A stretch of 10,813 nt of DNA from Treponema sp. (GCA_014804085.1 JAAVAM010000006.1:117256-128068), one strand, 5' to 3'; positions 1 to 6,887 are shown, counted from the stretch's first letter. Notes: a model not told the origin generated them from the letters alone. Numbers and translations are program-made.

Positions 1-555
1 ATCGTGTTTGAAAGCGTGGACGTGGCGGGAATCAAGCGCGTCCGTTCTAATCCGCGCACCGTGCTCGTTCCTATTCTGGTCATTCCGTATAACACCGTCT
101 CCGAAGCCGAGGTTGACTTTCTGTGCGACCTTCCGCGGGTCATTCTGTGCAACCGCGGCGCGGTGGAATCCGAACTGTTCGGCGCGCGTATGCTCGAAAT
201 CTTGGGCGGCGACGAGCCGTTGCCGTCACATACGGGCGCGCTCATCAAAAAAGCAATCCTTTATCTGAACAAAAACTTCTCGCAGCAGATCGTCCGCTGG
301 AAATTGGCGGACACCGTGCACGTTTCCGAGGATTATTTGACAAGAATTTTTCATAAAGAGCTCGGTTTGTCCTTGTGGGAATATCTAAATCGGTATAGAA
401 TATACCTAGCGGAGAGACTGTTGCTGGAGACGAACGATACGGTCTATGAGATAGCCGAGCGTATCGGTTTTCAGGACAAGGCGTATTTTTGCCGTGTATT
501 CAAAAAGATATACGGCATATCGCCGGGCAAAATACGTGCAAAACAGAGCGTTTAA
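1..555 (+). CDS. AraC-family transcriptional regulator, C-terminal part (5' end outside window)
   Basis: The reading frame is open from the first base and ends in TAA at 553-555, so this is the 3' part of a longer gene; the GTG at 4 has no visible ribosome binding site and is probably not the start. The last ~100 residues form the AraC/XylS double helix-turn-helix DNA-binding domain. The first helix-turn-helix lies around LADTVHVSEDYLTRIFHKELG, and the second around VYEIAERIGFQDKAYFCRVFKK followed by the family-typical YGISPGKIR. The stretch before it (RVRSNPRTVLVPILVIPYN) resembles the end of a response-regulator receiver-like domain, as in hybrid sensor/regulator proteins. The gene lies directly upstream of a sugar ABC-importer operon on the same strand, so local control of that operon is the likely role. 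The DNA-binding assignment is firm. The sensory part and the ligand cannot be judged. Confidence 0.88.
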   Translation: MVFESVDVAGIKRVRSNPRTVLVPILVIPYNTVSEAEVDFLCDLPRVILCNRGAVESELFGARMLEILGGDEPLPSHTGALIKKAILYLNKNFSQQIVRWKLADTVHVSEDYLTRIFHKELGLSLWEYLNRYRIYLAERLLLETNDTVYEIAERIGFQDKAYFCRVFKKIYGISPGKIRAKQSV

Positions 556-576
556 AGTCGGTTTTGTCCAATAAGA

Positions 577-591
577 TGTAAGCAGTTTACA
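577..591. promoter_or_regulatory. Candidate operator dyad upstream of the sugar ABC operon
   Basis: TGTAA and TTACA form a 15-bp dyad with a 5-base centre (GCAGT). It lies 10 bases before a good -10-like hexamer, TATACT (602-607), where no convincing -35 is visible at 16-18 bases. A weak -35 with a dyad in that position suits an activator- or repressor-controlled sugar promoter. The binding protein is not shown by the sequence; the AraC-type regulator next door is one candidate. Confidence 0.35.
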
Positions 592-601
592 ACCATTTCG
601 T

Positions 602-607
602 TATACT
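602..607 (+). promoter_or_regulatory. Putative -10 element of the sugar ABC operon
   Basis: TATACT matches the sigma70 -10 consensus at five of six positions and lies 20 bases before the chosen permease start. The best-spaced upstream hexamer (TAAGCA, 579-584) is a poor -35, so activity probably needs an activator. Confidence 0.4.
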
Positions 608-626
608 ATAGAGAATGAGGTTAGAT

Positions 627-1574
627 ATGAACGAAACACAAACAACGGTTCTCAAGGCCCCTAAAAAGGACCTTTGGAAAGACATCAAACGGCACTTTTC
701 GGTTTATGTGTTGCTCATTATTCCGTTAGTGTATTACACCGTCCTTAAATACGGTCCGATCGTCAACGGTCAGATTGCGTTTAAGGACTTCTCGCCGCTT
801 GATGGTGTGTGGGGAAGTAAGTGGATCGGCTTCGGCAATTTCATGGCCTTCTTCAAGTCATTCTATTTTGGTGAGCTGCTGCGCAACACCATTTTGTACA
901 GTCTGGCAAAGCTGATCATCTCCGTGCCGCTGTCCGTTATTCTGGCGGTCGCCTTGTACGAATGTACGCGCAACACGTTGCGCCGCGTCGTGCAGACTAT
1001 GGTGTATCTGCCGCACTTCCTTTCTTGGGTTATCATGTACGGTATTCTGCTTGCCCTGCTCGCACCGGGCGACGGTATCGTGAACGACATCATCGAGTTT
1101 ATTGCGGGCAAAGAGGCGCGCTATGACTTCTTGACGCAGACCAATTCATTCCCCGTTATCGTCGTTCTTTCGGACGCGTGGAAAGAGATGGGTTGGGCTG
1201 CCATTGTCTTTATTGCGGCGTTGATGGGCATTGACGGCACGTTGTTTGAGGCCGCCATGGTCGAAGGCGCGACGGCGGTTCAGCGCGTGTGGTACATCAC
1301 CATTCCTTCAATTAAGCCGGTTATCGTTACGGTCGTTCTGCTTAAGCTGGGCACGATTTTGGACGCGGGCTTCAACCAAATGTTCATGCTGTATTCAATC
1401 CCGGTGTATTCGGTCGCGGATATTATCGATACTTGGGTGTACCGGCAAGGTTTGTTGCAGTTCCAGTTTGCGCTTGCGACGGCGGTCGGTATTTTCAAGG
1501 GCGTTATCGGTTTCTTGTTGGTTCGTATTTCTAACACGGTCGTTAAGAAACTGACCGATTCGGCACTTATCTAA
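627..1574 (+). CDS. Carbohydrate ABC transporter permease, LplB/MalF-like
   Basis: This is an inner-membrane permease subunit of a CUT1-type (oligosaccharide) ABC importer, of the LplB/YteP group. The protein is about 315 residues with six hydrophobic segments, starting with a first membrane helix at roughly residues 24-45. The cytoplasmic EAA loop that docks the ATPase is visible at about residues 208-230 (EAAMVEGATAVQRVWYITIP). I chose the ATG at 627 over the one at 615 because GAGG at 617-620 is six bases upstream of it and overlaps the codons of the longer form. The second permease starts 14 bases after the stop, so the two are co-translated partners. No ATPase gene lies nearby, as is usual for LplABC cassettes that share a multitask ATPase. 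The transported sugar is unknown. Confidence 0.93.
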   Translation: MNETQTTVLKAPKKDLWKDIKRHFSVYVLLIIPLVYYTVLKYGPIVNGQIAFKDFSPLDGVWGSKWIGFGNFMAFFKSFYFGELLRNTILYSLAKLIISVPLSVILAVALYECTRNTLRRVVQTMVYLPHFLSWVIMYGILLALLAPGDGIVNDIIEFIAGKEARYDFLTQTNSFPVIVVLSDAWKEMGWAAIVFIAALMGIDGTLFEAAMVEGATAVQRVWYITIPSIKPVIVTVVLLKLGTILDAGFNQMFMLYSIPVYSVADIIDTWVYRQGLLQFQFALATAVGIFKGVIGFLLVRISNTVVKKLTDSALI

Positions 1575-1588
1575 GGTGGAGTAAAACA

Positions 1589-2476
1589 ATGGAAAAACCA
1601 AAGACAGTTAAATTGACAGCAGGTGACCGGACCTTTTACGTGCTGGTCGATGTATTCCTGATTTTCATTTTCGTCATCATCCTTGTTCCTATGTGGAGTA
1701 CGGTTGCGCAGTCGTTCCGTCCGAACGGGTACTTGTACTCATATTTGGAAGCAATGTTCCGTCCGTGGGATTGGAAAATCGATGCGTACAAGGCATTGCT
1801 TGGCAACGCGGGCTTTCTGACGGCGTTTTGGAACTCTCTGAAGATTTTGGTCTTCGGCGTGGTGACGGCGTTGTTCCTGACCGTTCCGCTCTCATATTGT
1901 ATGTCCGTGCAGGACTTGCCGGGACGCAAGCTGCTGAACTGGTACGTGCTTATTCCGTACTTGTTCAACATCGGTCTGATCCCGACGTACTTGGTCGTTA
2001 CGGGCCTGGGCTTTACCGATCACTTGGCGTCGGTCTTTATTCCGGGCGCGGTCGGCACGTACAACTGTCTGATTATGCGCGGCTTCTTTGAGGGCATTCC
2101 CGAATCATTGAAAGAGTCGGCGCGCATTGACGGTGCCGCAGAATGGTACGTGTTGATTTCTATCATCCTGCCGCTGTCAAAGCCGATTTTGATGTCTATC
2201 GGCCTGTTCTACGGCGTGAACTTCTGGAATGACTTTATGCACCCGTTGCTGTACATTCAGAACTCATACTTGCAGCCCCTGCCTATCCTGTTGCGCAACA
2301 TTCTGTTGGGTGCTTCAATGAGCGAAGTCGTTGAGGCGACGGCGTTTGGCGACGCGCCGGTTGAGGCAATCAAAGCGGCATCGGTATTCCTTTCTGCCAT
2401 TCCGATGATCATTGCGTACCCGTTCATTCAGAAATACTTTACCAAAGGTACGATGTTGGGTGCGGTTAAGGGTTAA
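1589..2476 (+). CDS. Carbohydrate ABC transporter permease, LplC/MalG-like
   Basis: This is the second inner-membrane permease of the importer, of the LplC/YtcP (MalG-like, COG0395) type, with 295 residues. It has the expected N-terminal helix (FYVLVDVFLIFIFVIILVPMW) and further membrane segments. Its EAA loop starts near residue 176 (ESARIDGAAEWYVLISIILP), a close match to the family form. The C-terminus ends GTMLGAVKG, typical of this group. AGGTGGAG lies seven bases upstream of the ATG. It forms the heterodimeric channel with the preceding LplB-like protein. It is followed by 129 bases without a gene that hold a hairpin, and then by the binding-protein gene. Confidence 0.94.
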   Translation: MEKPKTVKLTAGDRTFYVLVDVFLIFIFVIILVPMWSTVAQSFRPNGYLYSYLEAMFRPWDWKIDAYKALLGNAGFLTAFWNSLKILVFGVVTALFLTVPLSYCMSVQDLPGRKLLNWYVLIPYLFNIGLIPTYLVVTGLGFTDHLASVFIPGAVGTYNCLIMRGFFEGIPESLKESARIDGAAEWYVLISIILPLSKPILMSIGLFYGVNFWNDFMHPLLYIQNSYLQPLPILLRNILLGASMSEVVEATAFGDAPVEAIKAASVFLSAIPMIIAYPFIQKYFTKGTMLGAVKG

Positions 2477-2501
2477 TGCCTTTTATTGTGTAACGATTTG
2501 G

Positions 2502-2532
2502 TCGGACAGTACGTTTAAGTATTGTCCGATTT
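2502..2532 (+). terminator. Hairpin between permease and binding-protein genes (attenuator or mRNA-stabilising)
   Basis: TCGGACAGTAC (2502-2512) pairs with GTATTGTCCGA (2519-2529), giving an 11-bp stem with one G-U pair and a 6-base loop, followed by only three T. The short T tail suggests partial termination or a stability element rather than a full terminator. It lies 73 bases before the binding-protein start. Confidence 0.6.
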
Positions 2533-2593
2533 AGTTGTGTAAGCGTGTCGCAAGATGCGCTTTAGAATCGAATTTCATTTGTTTTCATAACGT

Positions 2594-2600
2594 GAGGAGG
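2594..2600 (+). promoter_or_regulatory. Strong ribosome binding site of the binding-protein gene
   Basis: GAGGAGG lies five bases before the ATG at 2606. It is the strongest Shine-Dalgarno match on this strand and suits the need for excess binding protein over permease. It also fixes the start codon. Confidence 0.8.
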
Positions 2601-2605
2601 AAAAC

Positions 2606-4219
2606 ATGAAAAACTTGCTGAAGAATTTGGCACTTGCTGCCCTTATTCTTGCGATTGCTACCCCCGCTTTTGCGGCAAAAAAGTGGAAGGTAAACAAGGA
2701 CGGCACAGTTGACATTGAACTGTGGTATGGCGCGGCTGTTACCGAAGCAGGGCCGCCGCCGGCTGACTGGATTGCATACAAGATTATCCGCGACAAGCTG
2801 GGCATTAACTTGATTGCAACGATGCTCCCGTCATCAGAAAATGACCAGTTGCAGAAAATCAATGCGGCTGGCGCGGCTCGCTCATTGCCGGATATTTTTA
2901 TGTGCGGCGATCAGGCGTTCCAGAACTTGGTCAAGCAGCGGCTCGTCGCAGAAGTGGACGATATGTATGCTATGATGCCCAACCGCACCAAGCTGCTGTA
3001 CGACAAGGATTCCCGCGACAAGTCATCAGCGACCGGTCCGGACGGCAAGGTTCATTCGTATGGCCTGGCACAGCCGGGAACGATTGTCCGCAACGAAGGC
3101 GTTATCATCCGCGAAGACTGGCTCAAGCATTTGGGTCTGAAAGTGCCGAAGACGACCGATGAGTACGTGGAAGTGATGAAAGCGTTCACCACGCGTGACC
3201 CGGACGGAAACGGCAAGGCTGACACCTACGGCTTTGGCGCGTTCTTGGAGACAAAACCGATCAGCTTGGGCTTGGGCGTTCGCTTTGACCCGTTGTTCGG
3301 CGCGTATGGCGTGGCCGGTACGTGGAACTTGACCAAACGTGCTGCCGGTCTGAACATCAAGAAGCCGGAATACTTTGACGCGATGACCTATGTCAAGGGA
3401 ATCGTGGACGCAAAGATTATCGACCCGAACTGGCTGGCATACAAGAAGGACGACTTCCGTGCCGCATGGAAACAGGGCCGCTTTGGTATTTTCCGCGAGC
3501 AGAACATGGCTCTGCACGGCGAGTCAAACTACACGCCGTTCGACAACAACTTCCCGAACGGCGACTTGGTCGTTATCGATCCGCCGGTCGGTCCGAAAGG
3601 GCTTTCTTCTGCCGGTGCGTATGAGCAGTCATACCGCACGTTCTGCCTTGCCGCGCAGACTGCGAACGACAAGCTGAAGATAAACGGTAAGATGGTGAGC
3701 AAGAAAGAGAAGATTGCACAGCTGCTTGAATGGATGTCTTCTGACGAAGGCTACTACCTGCTTGGCTACGGTGTTGAGGGCGTGAACTACGTCAAAGGCC
3801 CGAACGGTGCGCCGACTGAAGTTGGTCTGCCCGACCCGAAGAAAGGCTGGGGCAAATCTGCTATGCAGCCGCTGACGCAGTTGCGCAACATGGTCTACTA
3901 CAACGGCGACGCGGAGCTGGAGACTCGCTACGGCTCATACACGACGGCAAAGTCAAAGAAAGTGCTGTCTCCGTTGAAGACGTTGCGCGTCATGCAGTCA
4001 AAGCCGTGGACGGCTTGCAACGGCGTTTCAAAGCTTGACCAGCCGACCGCTGACGTTGAGCGTTTCTACAACCAGGGTATTTCAGAGTTCATGACGGGCA
4101 AACGTCAGCTGACCAAAGAAAACTGGAATGCTTGGCTTGCAGAGTTCGACAAGAACGGCGGCAAGGCTTGGGAAGATGCGTGTCTCAAGATTGCTCGCGA
4201 AGCAAATCTTCTGAAATAG
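2606..4219 (+). CDS. Extracellular carbohydrate-binding protein of the ABC importer (LplA/AlgQ-like)
   Basis: This is the secreted solute-binding protein that captures the oligosaccharide in the periplasm and delivers it to the two upstream permeases. It has 537 residues, in the usual 500-560 range of LplA/LipO/AlgQ-type proteins. The N-terminus is a clear type I signal peptide (MKNLLKNLALAALILAIATPAFA, cleavage probably before AKK). There is no lipobox cysteine, so it is not a lipoprotein. A DPDGNGKADTYGF segment near residue 199 resembles the EF-hand-like calcium-binding loop of the alginate-binding AlgQ proteins. Serine codons are mostly TCA and TCT, which differs from genes further right. 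A strong terminator follows the stop. The family is certain; the substrate is not, and a uronide polymer fragment is only one possibility. Confidence 0.92.
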   Translation: MKNLLKNLALAALILAIATPAFAAKKWKVNKDGTVDIELWYGAAVTEAGPPPADWIAYKIIRDKLGINLIATMLPSSENDQLQKINAAGAARSLPDIFMCGDQAFQNLVKQRLVAEVDDMYAMMPNRTKLLYDKDSRDKSSATGPDGKVHSYGLAQPGTIVRNEGVIIREDWLKHLGLKVPKTTDEYVEVMKAFTTRDPDGNGKADTYGFGAFLETKPISLGLGVRFDPLFGAYGVAGTWNLTKRAAGLNIKKPEYFDAMTYVKGIVDAKIIDPNWLAYKKDDFRAAWKQGRFGIFREQNMALHGESNYTPFDNNFPNGDLVVIDPPVGPKGLSSAGAYEQSYRTFCLAAQTANDKLKINGKMVSKKEKIAQLLEWMSSDEGYYLLGYGVEGVNYVKGPNGAPTEVGLPDPKKGWGKSAMQPLTQLRNMVYYNGDAELETRYGSYTTAKSKKVLSPLKTLRVMQSKPWTACNGVSKLDQPTADVERFYNQGISEFMTGKRQLTKENWNAWLAEFDKNGGKAWEDACLKIAREANLLK

Positions 4220-4241
4220 TCTGACCTAACCGTCACTCTTG

Positions 4242-4276
4242 AACGGCACTTGTTTCTGCAAGTGCCGTTTTTGTTT
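4242..4276 (+). terminator. Intrinsic terminator of the sugar ABC operon
   Basis: AACGGCACTTG (4242-4252) and CAAGTGCCGTT (4259-4269) form a perfect 11-bp stem with a 6-base loop, running into TTTTTGTTT. It ends transcription 22 bases after the binding-protein stop codon. Confidence 0.9.
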
Positions 4277-4304
4277 GTACTGCGGCACATATATGCAACT
4301 GGCA

Positions 4305-4446
4305 TGACGTATCAGTCTAACTAGAATGATGCATCATATTAGTTAGAATCACGCATCATATTAACTAGAATGACGCATCATATTAGTTAGAATGACGCGT
4401 CATACTAACTAGAATGATGCGTCAGCCTGACTGGCATGACACGATT
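4305..4446. repeat. 22-bp-periodic palindromic repeat array (seven units)
   Basis: Ten-base cores of the form TGAYGYRTCA begin at 4305, 4327, 4349, 4371, 4393, 4415 and 4437, an exact 22-base period. The core at 4349 has one change (TCACGCATCA) and the last is decayed (TGACACGATT). Cores 4327 (TGATGCATCA) and 4393 (TGACGCGTCA) are perfect palindromes. The linkers alternate TAACTA and TAGTTA, which are reverse complements, so each inner core is the centre of a longer inverted repeat. One example is 4317-4346, with only two mismatched pairs. The array fills the gap between a terminator and the methyltransferase promoter. Its function is unknown. Confidence 0.85.
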
Positions 4447-4454
4447 TGCCGCAA

Positions 4455-4483
4455 TGGACAATACGCGCTATCCGCGCTATAGT
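4455..4483 (+). promoter_or_regulatory. Promoter of the RNA methyltransferase gene
   Basis: TGGACA (4455-4460) and TATAGT (4478-4483) are separated by exactly 17 bases, a strong sigma70-type match. The expected start of transcription, 4489-4491, coincides with the ATG at 4491, so the mRNA is probably leaderless. The 22-bp repeat array ends just upstream of the -35. Confidence 0.75.
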
Positions 4484-4490
4484 ACATCGT

Positions 4491-5249
4491 ATGAAGAACA
4501 CTCAAAAAAAAGAACTTGCCGTATGCGGTTTGAATGCGGTAAAGGCACTGGCAGCCGTGCATGGCGACAAAATCCGGCGGCTGTATTTTACCCAGGATCG
4601 CAAGTTTGACTTTGGCGAAATCTGCAAGCAGATGGCGGCGCGGAAAGCACCGTACAATATGGTGGAATCCGAGGACTTGGAAAAACTATGCGGCAGCGTA
4701 CATCATCAGGGCGTGGTGGCGATGATGGAAGAGCCGCGTATCGTTACGCTCAACAGCGATATTACCGACGAATGGCTACACCGCAAGGAAAGCGCGATTC
4801 TGCTTGACCGCGTGGGAAACGCGAACAATTTGGGTGCGATTGTGCGCAGCGCGGCTTTTTTCGGCTTTAAGCATATCATCATTCCGCTTGACGAGGCGCA
4901 GAGCAGCATTACGACCAGCTCGTACCGGGTGGCGCAAGGCGGCATGGAATACGTGCATATCTATTGCGTGCATTCTATGGTGCGGCTGTTGCAGGCAATG
5001 AAAGGCAAAATGGTACGCATTGGCACGGACGTTGCGGCGGATAAGCCAATCAGCGCGATTGGCTCGCTGCGCGGGGGCAAGCCCGTGCTTGTCGTGCTGG
5101 GCAACGAGGAAAACGGCATTGCCAAGGACGTGCGCCAGCACTGCGATTATATGGTGACAATTCCCCATGGCGCGGGCGAGCGGCAGCTGGAAAGCCTGAA
5201 CGTGGCGCAAGCGTCGGCGATTATTCTGTACGAATGCAGCCGTTCGTAA
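4491..5249 (+). CDS. TrmH/SpoU-family RNA 2'-O-methyltransferase (YfiF-like)
   Basis: This is a SPOUT-class methyltransferase that should transfer a methyl group from S-adenosylmethionine to a ribose 2'-OH of tRNA or rRNA in the cytoplasm. It has 252 residues. Residues ~8-80 form the SpoU substrate-binding domain (VCGLNAVKALAAV...GSVHHQGVVAMM). The three SpoU motifs follow: motif 1 N110 to S120 (NANNLGAIVRS) with the catalytic-type arginine, motif 2 around 202-209 (VLGNEENG), and motif 3 around 224-247 (IPHGAGERQLESLNVAQASAIILYE). The N-terminal pattern resembles Escherichia coli YfiF more than RlmB, so the RNA target is uncertain. I prefer ATG 4491 to an upstream in-frame TTG (4446), because that extension would lie over the promoter. 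No Shine-Dalgarno is visible. It is transcribed alone and converges on cysK. Confidence 0.88.
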   Translation: MKNTQKKELAVCGLNAVKALAAVHGDKIRRLYFTQDRKFDFGEICKQMAARKAPYNMVESEDLEKLCGSVHHQGVVAMMEEPRIVTLNSDITDEWLHRKESAILLDRVGNANNLGAIVRSAAFFGFKHIIIPLDEAQSSITTSSYRVAQGGMEYVHIYCVHSMVRLLQAMKGKMVRIGTDVAADKPISAIGSLRGGKPVLVVLGNEENGIAKDVRQHCDYMVTIPHGAGERQLESLNVAQASAIILYECSRS

Positions 5250-5252
5250 CAT

Positions 5253-5289
5253 AAAAAAGGCAACCGCTTTATGGGAGGTTGCCTTTTTT
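5253..5289. terminator. Bidirectional intrinsic terminator between methyltransferase and cysK
   Basis: AAAAAAGGCAACC (5253-5265) and GGTTGCCTTTTTT (5277-5289) form a perfect 13-bp stem with an 11-base loop. The A and T tracts serve as U-tracts on both strands, so it ends both convergent transcripts. It begins three bases after the methyltransferase stop. Confidence 0.92.
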
Positions 5290-5315
5290 GTCGGACCGTT
5301 GCCTGCGGGTGCGGT

Positions 5316-6245
5316 TTATGAGAACAGCGGCGTAGACAGGTAGCGGTCGCCGGTATCGGGCAGGAGCACGACGATTGTCTTGCCTTCGTATTCGGGGCGT
5401 TTTGCCAGCTGAATGGCAGCCCACAGTGCCGCGCCGGAAGAAATGCCCGCCAAGAAGCCTTCGGTTCGGGCGAGTTCTTTGCCCGTCGCGAACGCAGCTT
5501 CGTTTTCTACCGTGATGATTTCGTCAATAATCTTGGTGTTCATCGTTTCGGGGACAAAGCCTGCGCCAATGCCTTGGATTTTGTGCGGACCGGCAATGCC
5601 TTTTGAGAGCACGGGAGAAGCCGTCGGCTCAACGGCAATCAGCTTGATGCCGGGCTTTTTTGATTTGAGGAATTTACCCGCGCCGCTGATTGTGCCGCCC
5701 GTGCCGACTCCCGCGACGAATGCGTCAATGTTGCCGTCGGTGTCTTCCCAAATTTCCGGGCCGGTCGTCTTTTCGTGGGTTTTGGGGTTCACTTGGTTGG
5801 TGAACTGCCCGGGAATAAAACTGTGCGGCGTGGTGCGCGCAAGCTCTTCCGCCTTTTCAATCGCGCCTTTCATGCCTTTGGTGCCGTCGGTCAGCACAAG
5901 CTCCGCGCCGTATGCCTTGAGCAGGTTGCGGCGTTCGATTGACATGGTTTCGGGCATGGTGAGGATGATCCGCAGTCCGTAACTTGCCGCCACCGAAGCC
6001 AAGCCAATGCCCGTATTGCCGGAAGTCGGCTCAATGATGACCGACTCGTTGGTCAGCGCGCCCGACGCAAACGCATCGTCAATCATTGCCTTGGCAATGC
6101 GATCCTTTACGCTTCCCGCCGGGTTGAAATACTCCAGCTTGGCGATAATCCGTGCCTTTAATCCTTGTTTCTCTTGCAGATTTTTCAGCTCGAGCAGCGG
6201 CGTGCGCCCGATTAAATCCGTAATGCTTGTCGCTATGTGTGCCAT
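5316..6245 (-). CDS. cysK: Cysteine synthase (O-acetylserine sulfhydrylase), CysK type
   Basis: This PLP enzyme makes L-cysteine from O-acetyl-L-serine and sulfide in the cytoplasm. It has 309 residues, the normal CysK length. The PLP-binding lysine is K47 in [10 protein letters not shown]. The substrate loop PTSGNTG is at 73-79, the phosphate-binding GTGGT at 181-185, and GISSGA, whose serine contacts the pyridine nitrogen, at about 267-272. The C-terminus [14 protein letters not shown] is the usual CysK ending. GAGGAGG lies four bases upstream of the ATG. It lies 77 bases downstream of an Rrf2-type regulator gene on the same strand, with its own promoter and a palindrome over the -10, so regulation by that protein is likely. 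A perfect terminator follows. Confidence 0.96.
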   Translation of the reverse strand: MAHIATSITDLIGRTPLLELKNLQEKQGLKARIIAKLEYFNPAGSVKDRIAKAMIDDAFASGALTNESVIIEPTSGNTGIGLASVAASYGLRIILTMPETMSIERRNLLKAYGAELVLTDGTKGMKGAIEKAEELARTTPHSFIPGQFTNQVNPKTHEKTTGPEIWEDTDGNIDAFVAGVGTGGTISGAGKFLKSKKPGIKLIAVEPTASPVLSKGIAGPHKIQGIGAGFVPETMNTKIIDEIITVENEAAFATGKELARTEGFLAGISSGAALWAAIQLAKRPEYEGKTIVVLLPDTGDRYLSTPLFS

Positions 6246-6259
6246 ATAGCCTCCTCTTA

Positions 6260-6284
6260 ATTACCTATAGGAATGATAGGTTAT
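6260..6284. promoter_or_regulatory. Putative Rrf2/IscR-type operator over the cysK promoter
   Basis: Arms ATTACCTAT and ATAGGTTAT (plus strand) form a 25-bp imperfect palindrome with a 7-base centre and one mismatched pair. The 25-bp size is that of IscR-type sites and is typical of Rrf2 operators. It covers the cysK -10 and the expected transcription start, a position suited to repression. The neighbouring Rrf2-type protein is the obvious ligand, by inference. Confidence 0.6.
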
Positions 6285-6301
6285 GTTGCGATAAAAGTCA
6301 A
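6273..6301 (-). promoter_or_regulatory. cysK promoter
   Basis: On the minus strand, TTGACT (6296-6301) and TATCAT (6273-6278) are 17 bases apart, close to sigma70 consensus. The start of transcription would fall near 6266, about 20 bases before the ATG. The -35 begins 22 bases past the regulator's stop codon. Confidence 0.75.
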
Positions 6302-6322
6302 CTGCTTTGCCGAAAAATCGTG

Positions 6323-6760
6323 CTAAATCATGTAGTTAAAATATTCGCTTTCCGTGTCGCTGTGGATAAGGTCGTCAAGCGTAATGCCCGCGAGGTAGTC
6401 GGTAATTACTTTGTTCAGCCCTTGCCACAGTTTGAGCGTCGGGCAGGAATCCTTGCGCGGGCAGGTGTTGACGGGTGTCTCCAGGCACGAGACGGACGCG
6501 AGCGAGCCTTCGGTAATGCGCAGGATTTCGCCCACGCTGTATGCTTCGGGACGTTTTGCCAGTTTGTAGCCGCCTTGCGGGCCGCGCACACTGAGCAGCA
6601 GCCCGAACTTGCTCAGAAGCGACGTGATTTGTTCAAGGTATTTAATGGAAATATTCTGCCGTGCGGACACGTCTTTGAGTGCGATATACGTGCCGTTGTC
6701 GTGCTGTGCCAAATCTATCATAAACCTGAGGGCGTAGCGACCCCGCGTTGAAATCTTCAT
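6323..6760 (-). CDS. Rrf2/IscR-family transcriptional regulator with three conserved-type cysteines
   Basis: This is a small (145-residue) winged-helix DNA-binding regulator of the Rrf2 family (IscR, NsrR, CymR relatives). The N-terminus MKISTRGRYALRFMIDLA is the family signature. The helix-turn-helix and wing lie at about residues 28-65, with GPQGGYKLAK at 60-69. C92, C100 and C106 (spacing C-X7-C-X5-C) sit where IscR and NsrR bind an iron-sulfur cluster, although those use C-X5-C-X5-C. An Fe-S or redox sensor is therefore likely; the CymR-type cysteine-metabolism regulator of Bacillus lacks these cysteines. AAGGGA lies upstream of the ATG. It precedes cysK on the same strand, with its own promoter and a ~130-base structured leader. 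Control of cysK and of itself is inferred. Confidence 0.9.
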   Translation of the reverse strand: MKISTRGRYALRFMIDLAQHDNGTYIALKDVSARQNISIKYLEQITSLLSKFGLLLSVRGPQGGYKLAKRPEAYSVGEILRITEGSLASVSCLETPVNTCPRKDSCPTLKLWQGLNKVITDYLAGITLDDLIHSDTESEYFNYMI

Positions 6761-6780
6761 AATCCCTTTATTCGTGCGGA

Positions 6781-6827
6781 GGGTTTCATACCCCGACGCT
6801 TGCGTCGTAATAAGGGGGATGAAACCC
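6781..6827. repeat. Long stem-loop in the rrf2 leader, copy II of a palindromic repeat
   Basis: GGGTTTCAT (6781-6789) pairs with ATGAAACCC (6819-6827). Inside are CCCC/GGGG and a small hairpin, CGACG-CTTG-CGTCG. The segment 6787-6807 matches 6852-6872 at 19 of 21 positions. There is no U-tract on either strand, so this is not a simple terminator. Confidence 0.75.
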
Positions 6828-6848
6828 GACTGCGATACCTTATGAGAA

Positions 6849-6882
6849 CAACATACCTCGATGCTTGCGTCGAGGTATGTTG
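6849..6882. repeat. Perfect stem-loop in the rrf2 leader, copy I of a palindromic repeat
   Basis: CAACATACCTCGA (6849-6861) pairs perfectly with TCGAGGTATGTTG (6870-6882). With a T-G and a G-C pair further in, the stem reaches 15 bp and the loop is the tetraloop CTTG, the same tip as copy II. No U-tract follows on either strand. Confidence 0.85.
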
Positions 6883-6887
6883 ATTTC

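Noticed and set aside
586..607. TTTACA (586-591) as the -35 of the sugar operon
   Set aside because: The spacer to TATACT is only 10 bases, too short for a sigma70 promoter.
4305..4446. CRISPR array reading of the 22-bp repeats
   Set aside because: The repeats are directly tandem with no unique spacers, diverge between units, and no cas genes are nearby.
4446..4490. N-terminal extension of the methyltransferase from a TTG start
   Set aside because: It would overlap the promoter elements at 4455-4483; family alignment begins around VCGLNAV, just after the ATG at 4491.
6227..6751. Plus-strand open frame of 174 codons opposite the Rrf2 regulator
   Set aside because: It overlaps the regulator and the cysK promoter entirely, has no ribosome binding site and looks like an antisense reading of the regulator.
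6849..6882. Intrinsic terminator reading of the perfect stem-loop
   Set aside because: No T-run follows the stem on either strand, and it lies inside the predicted rrf2 leader.
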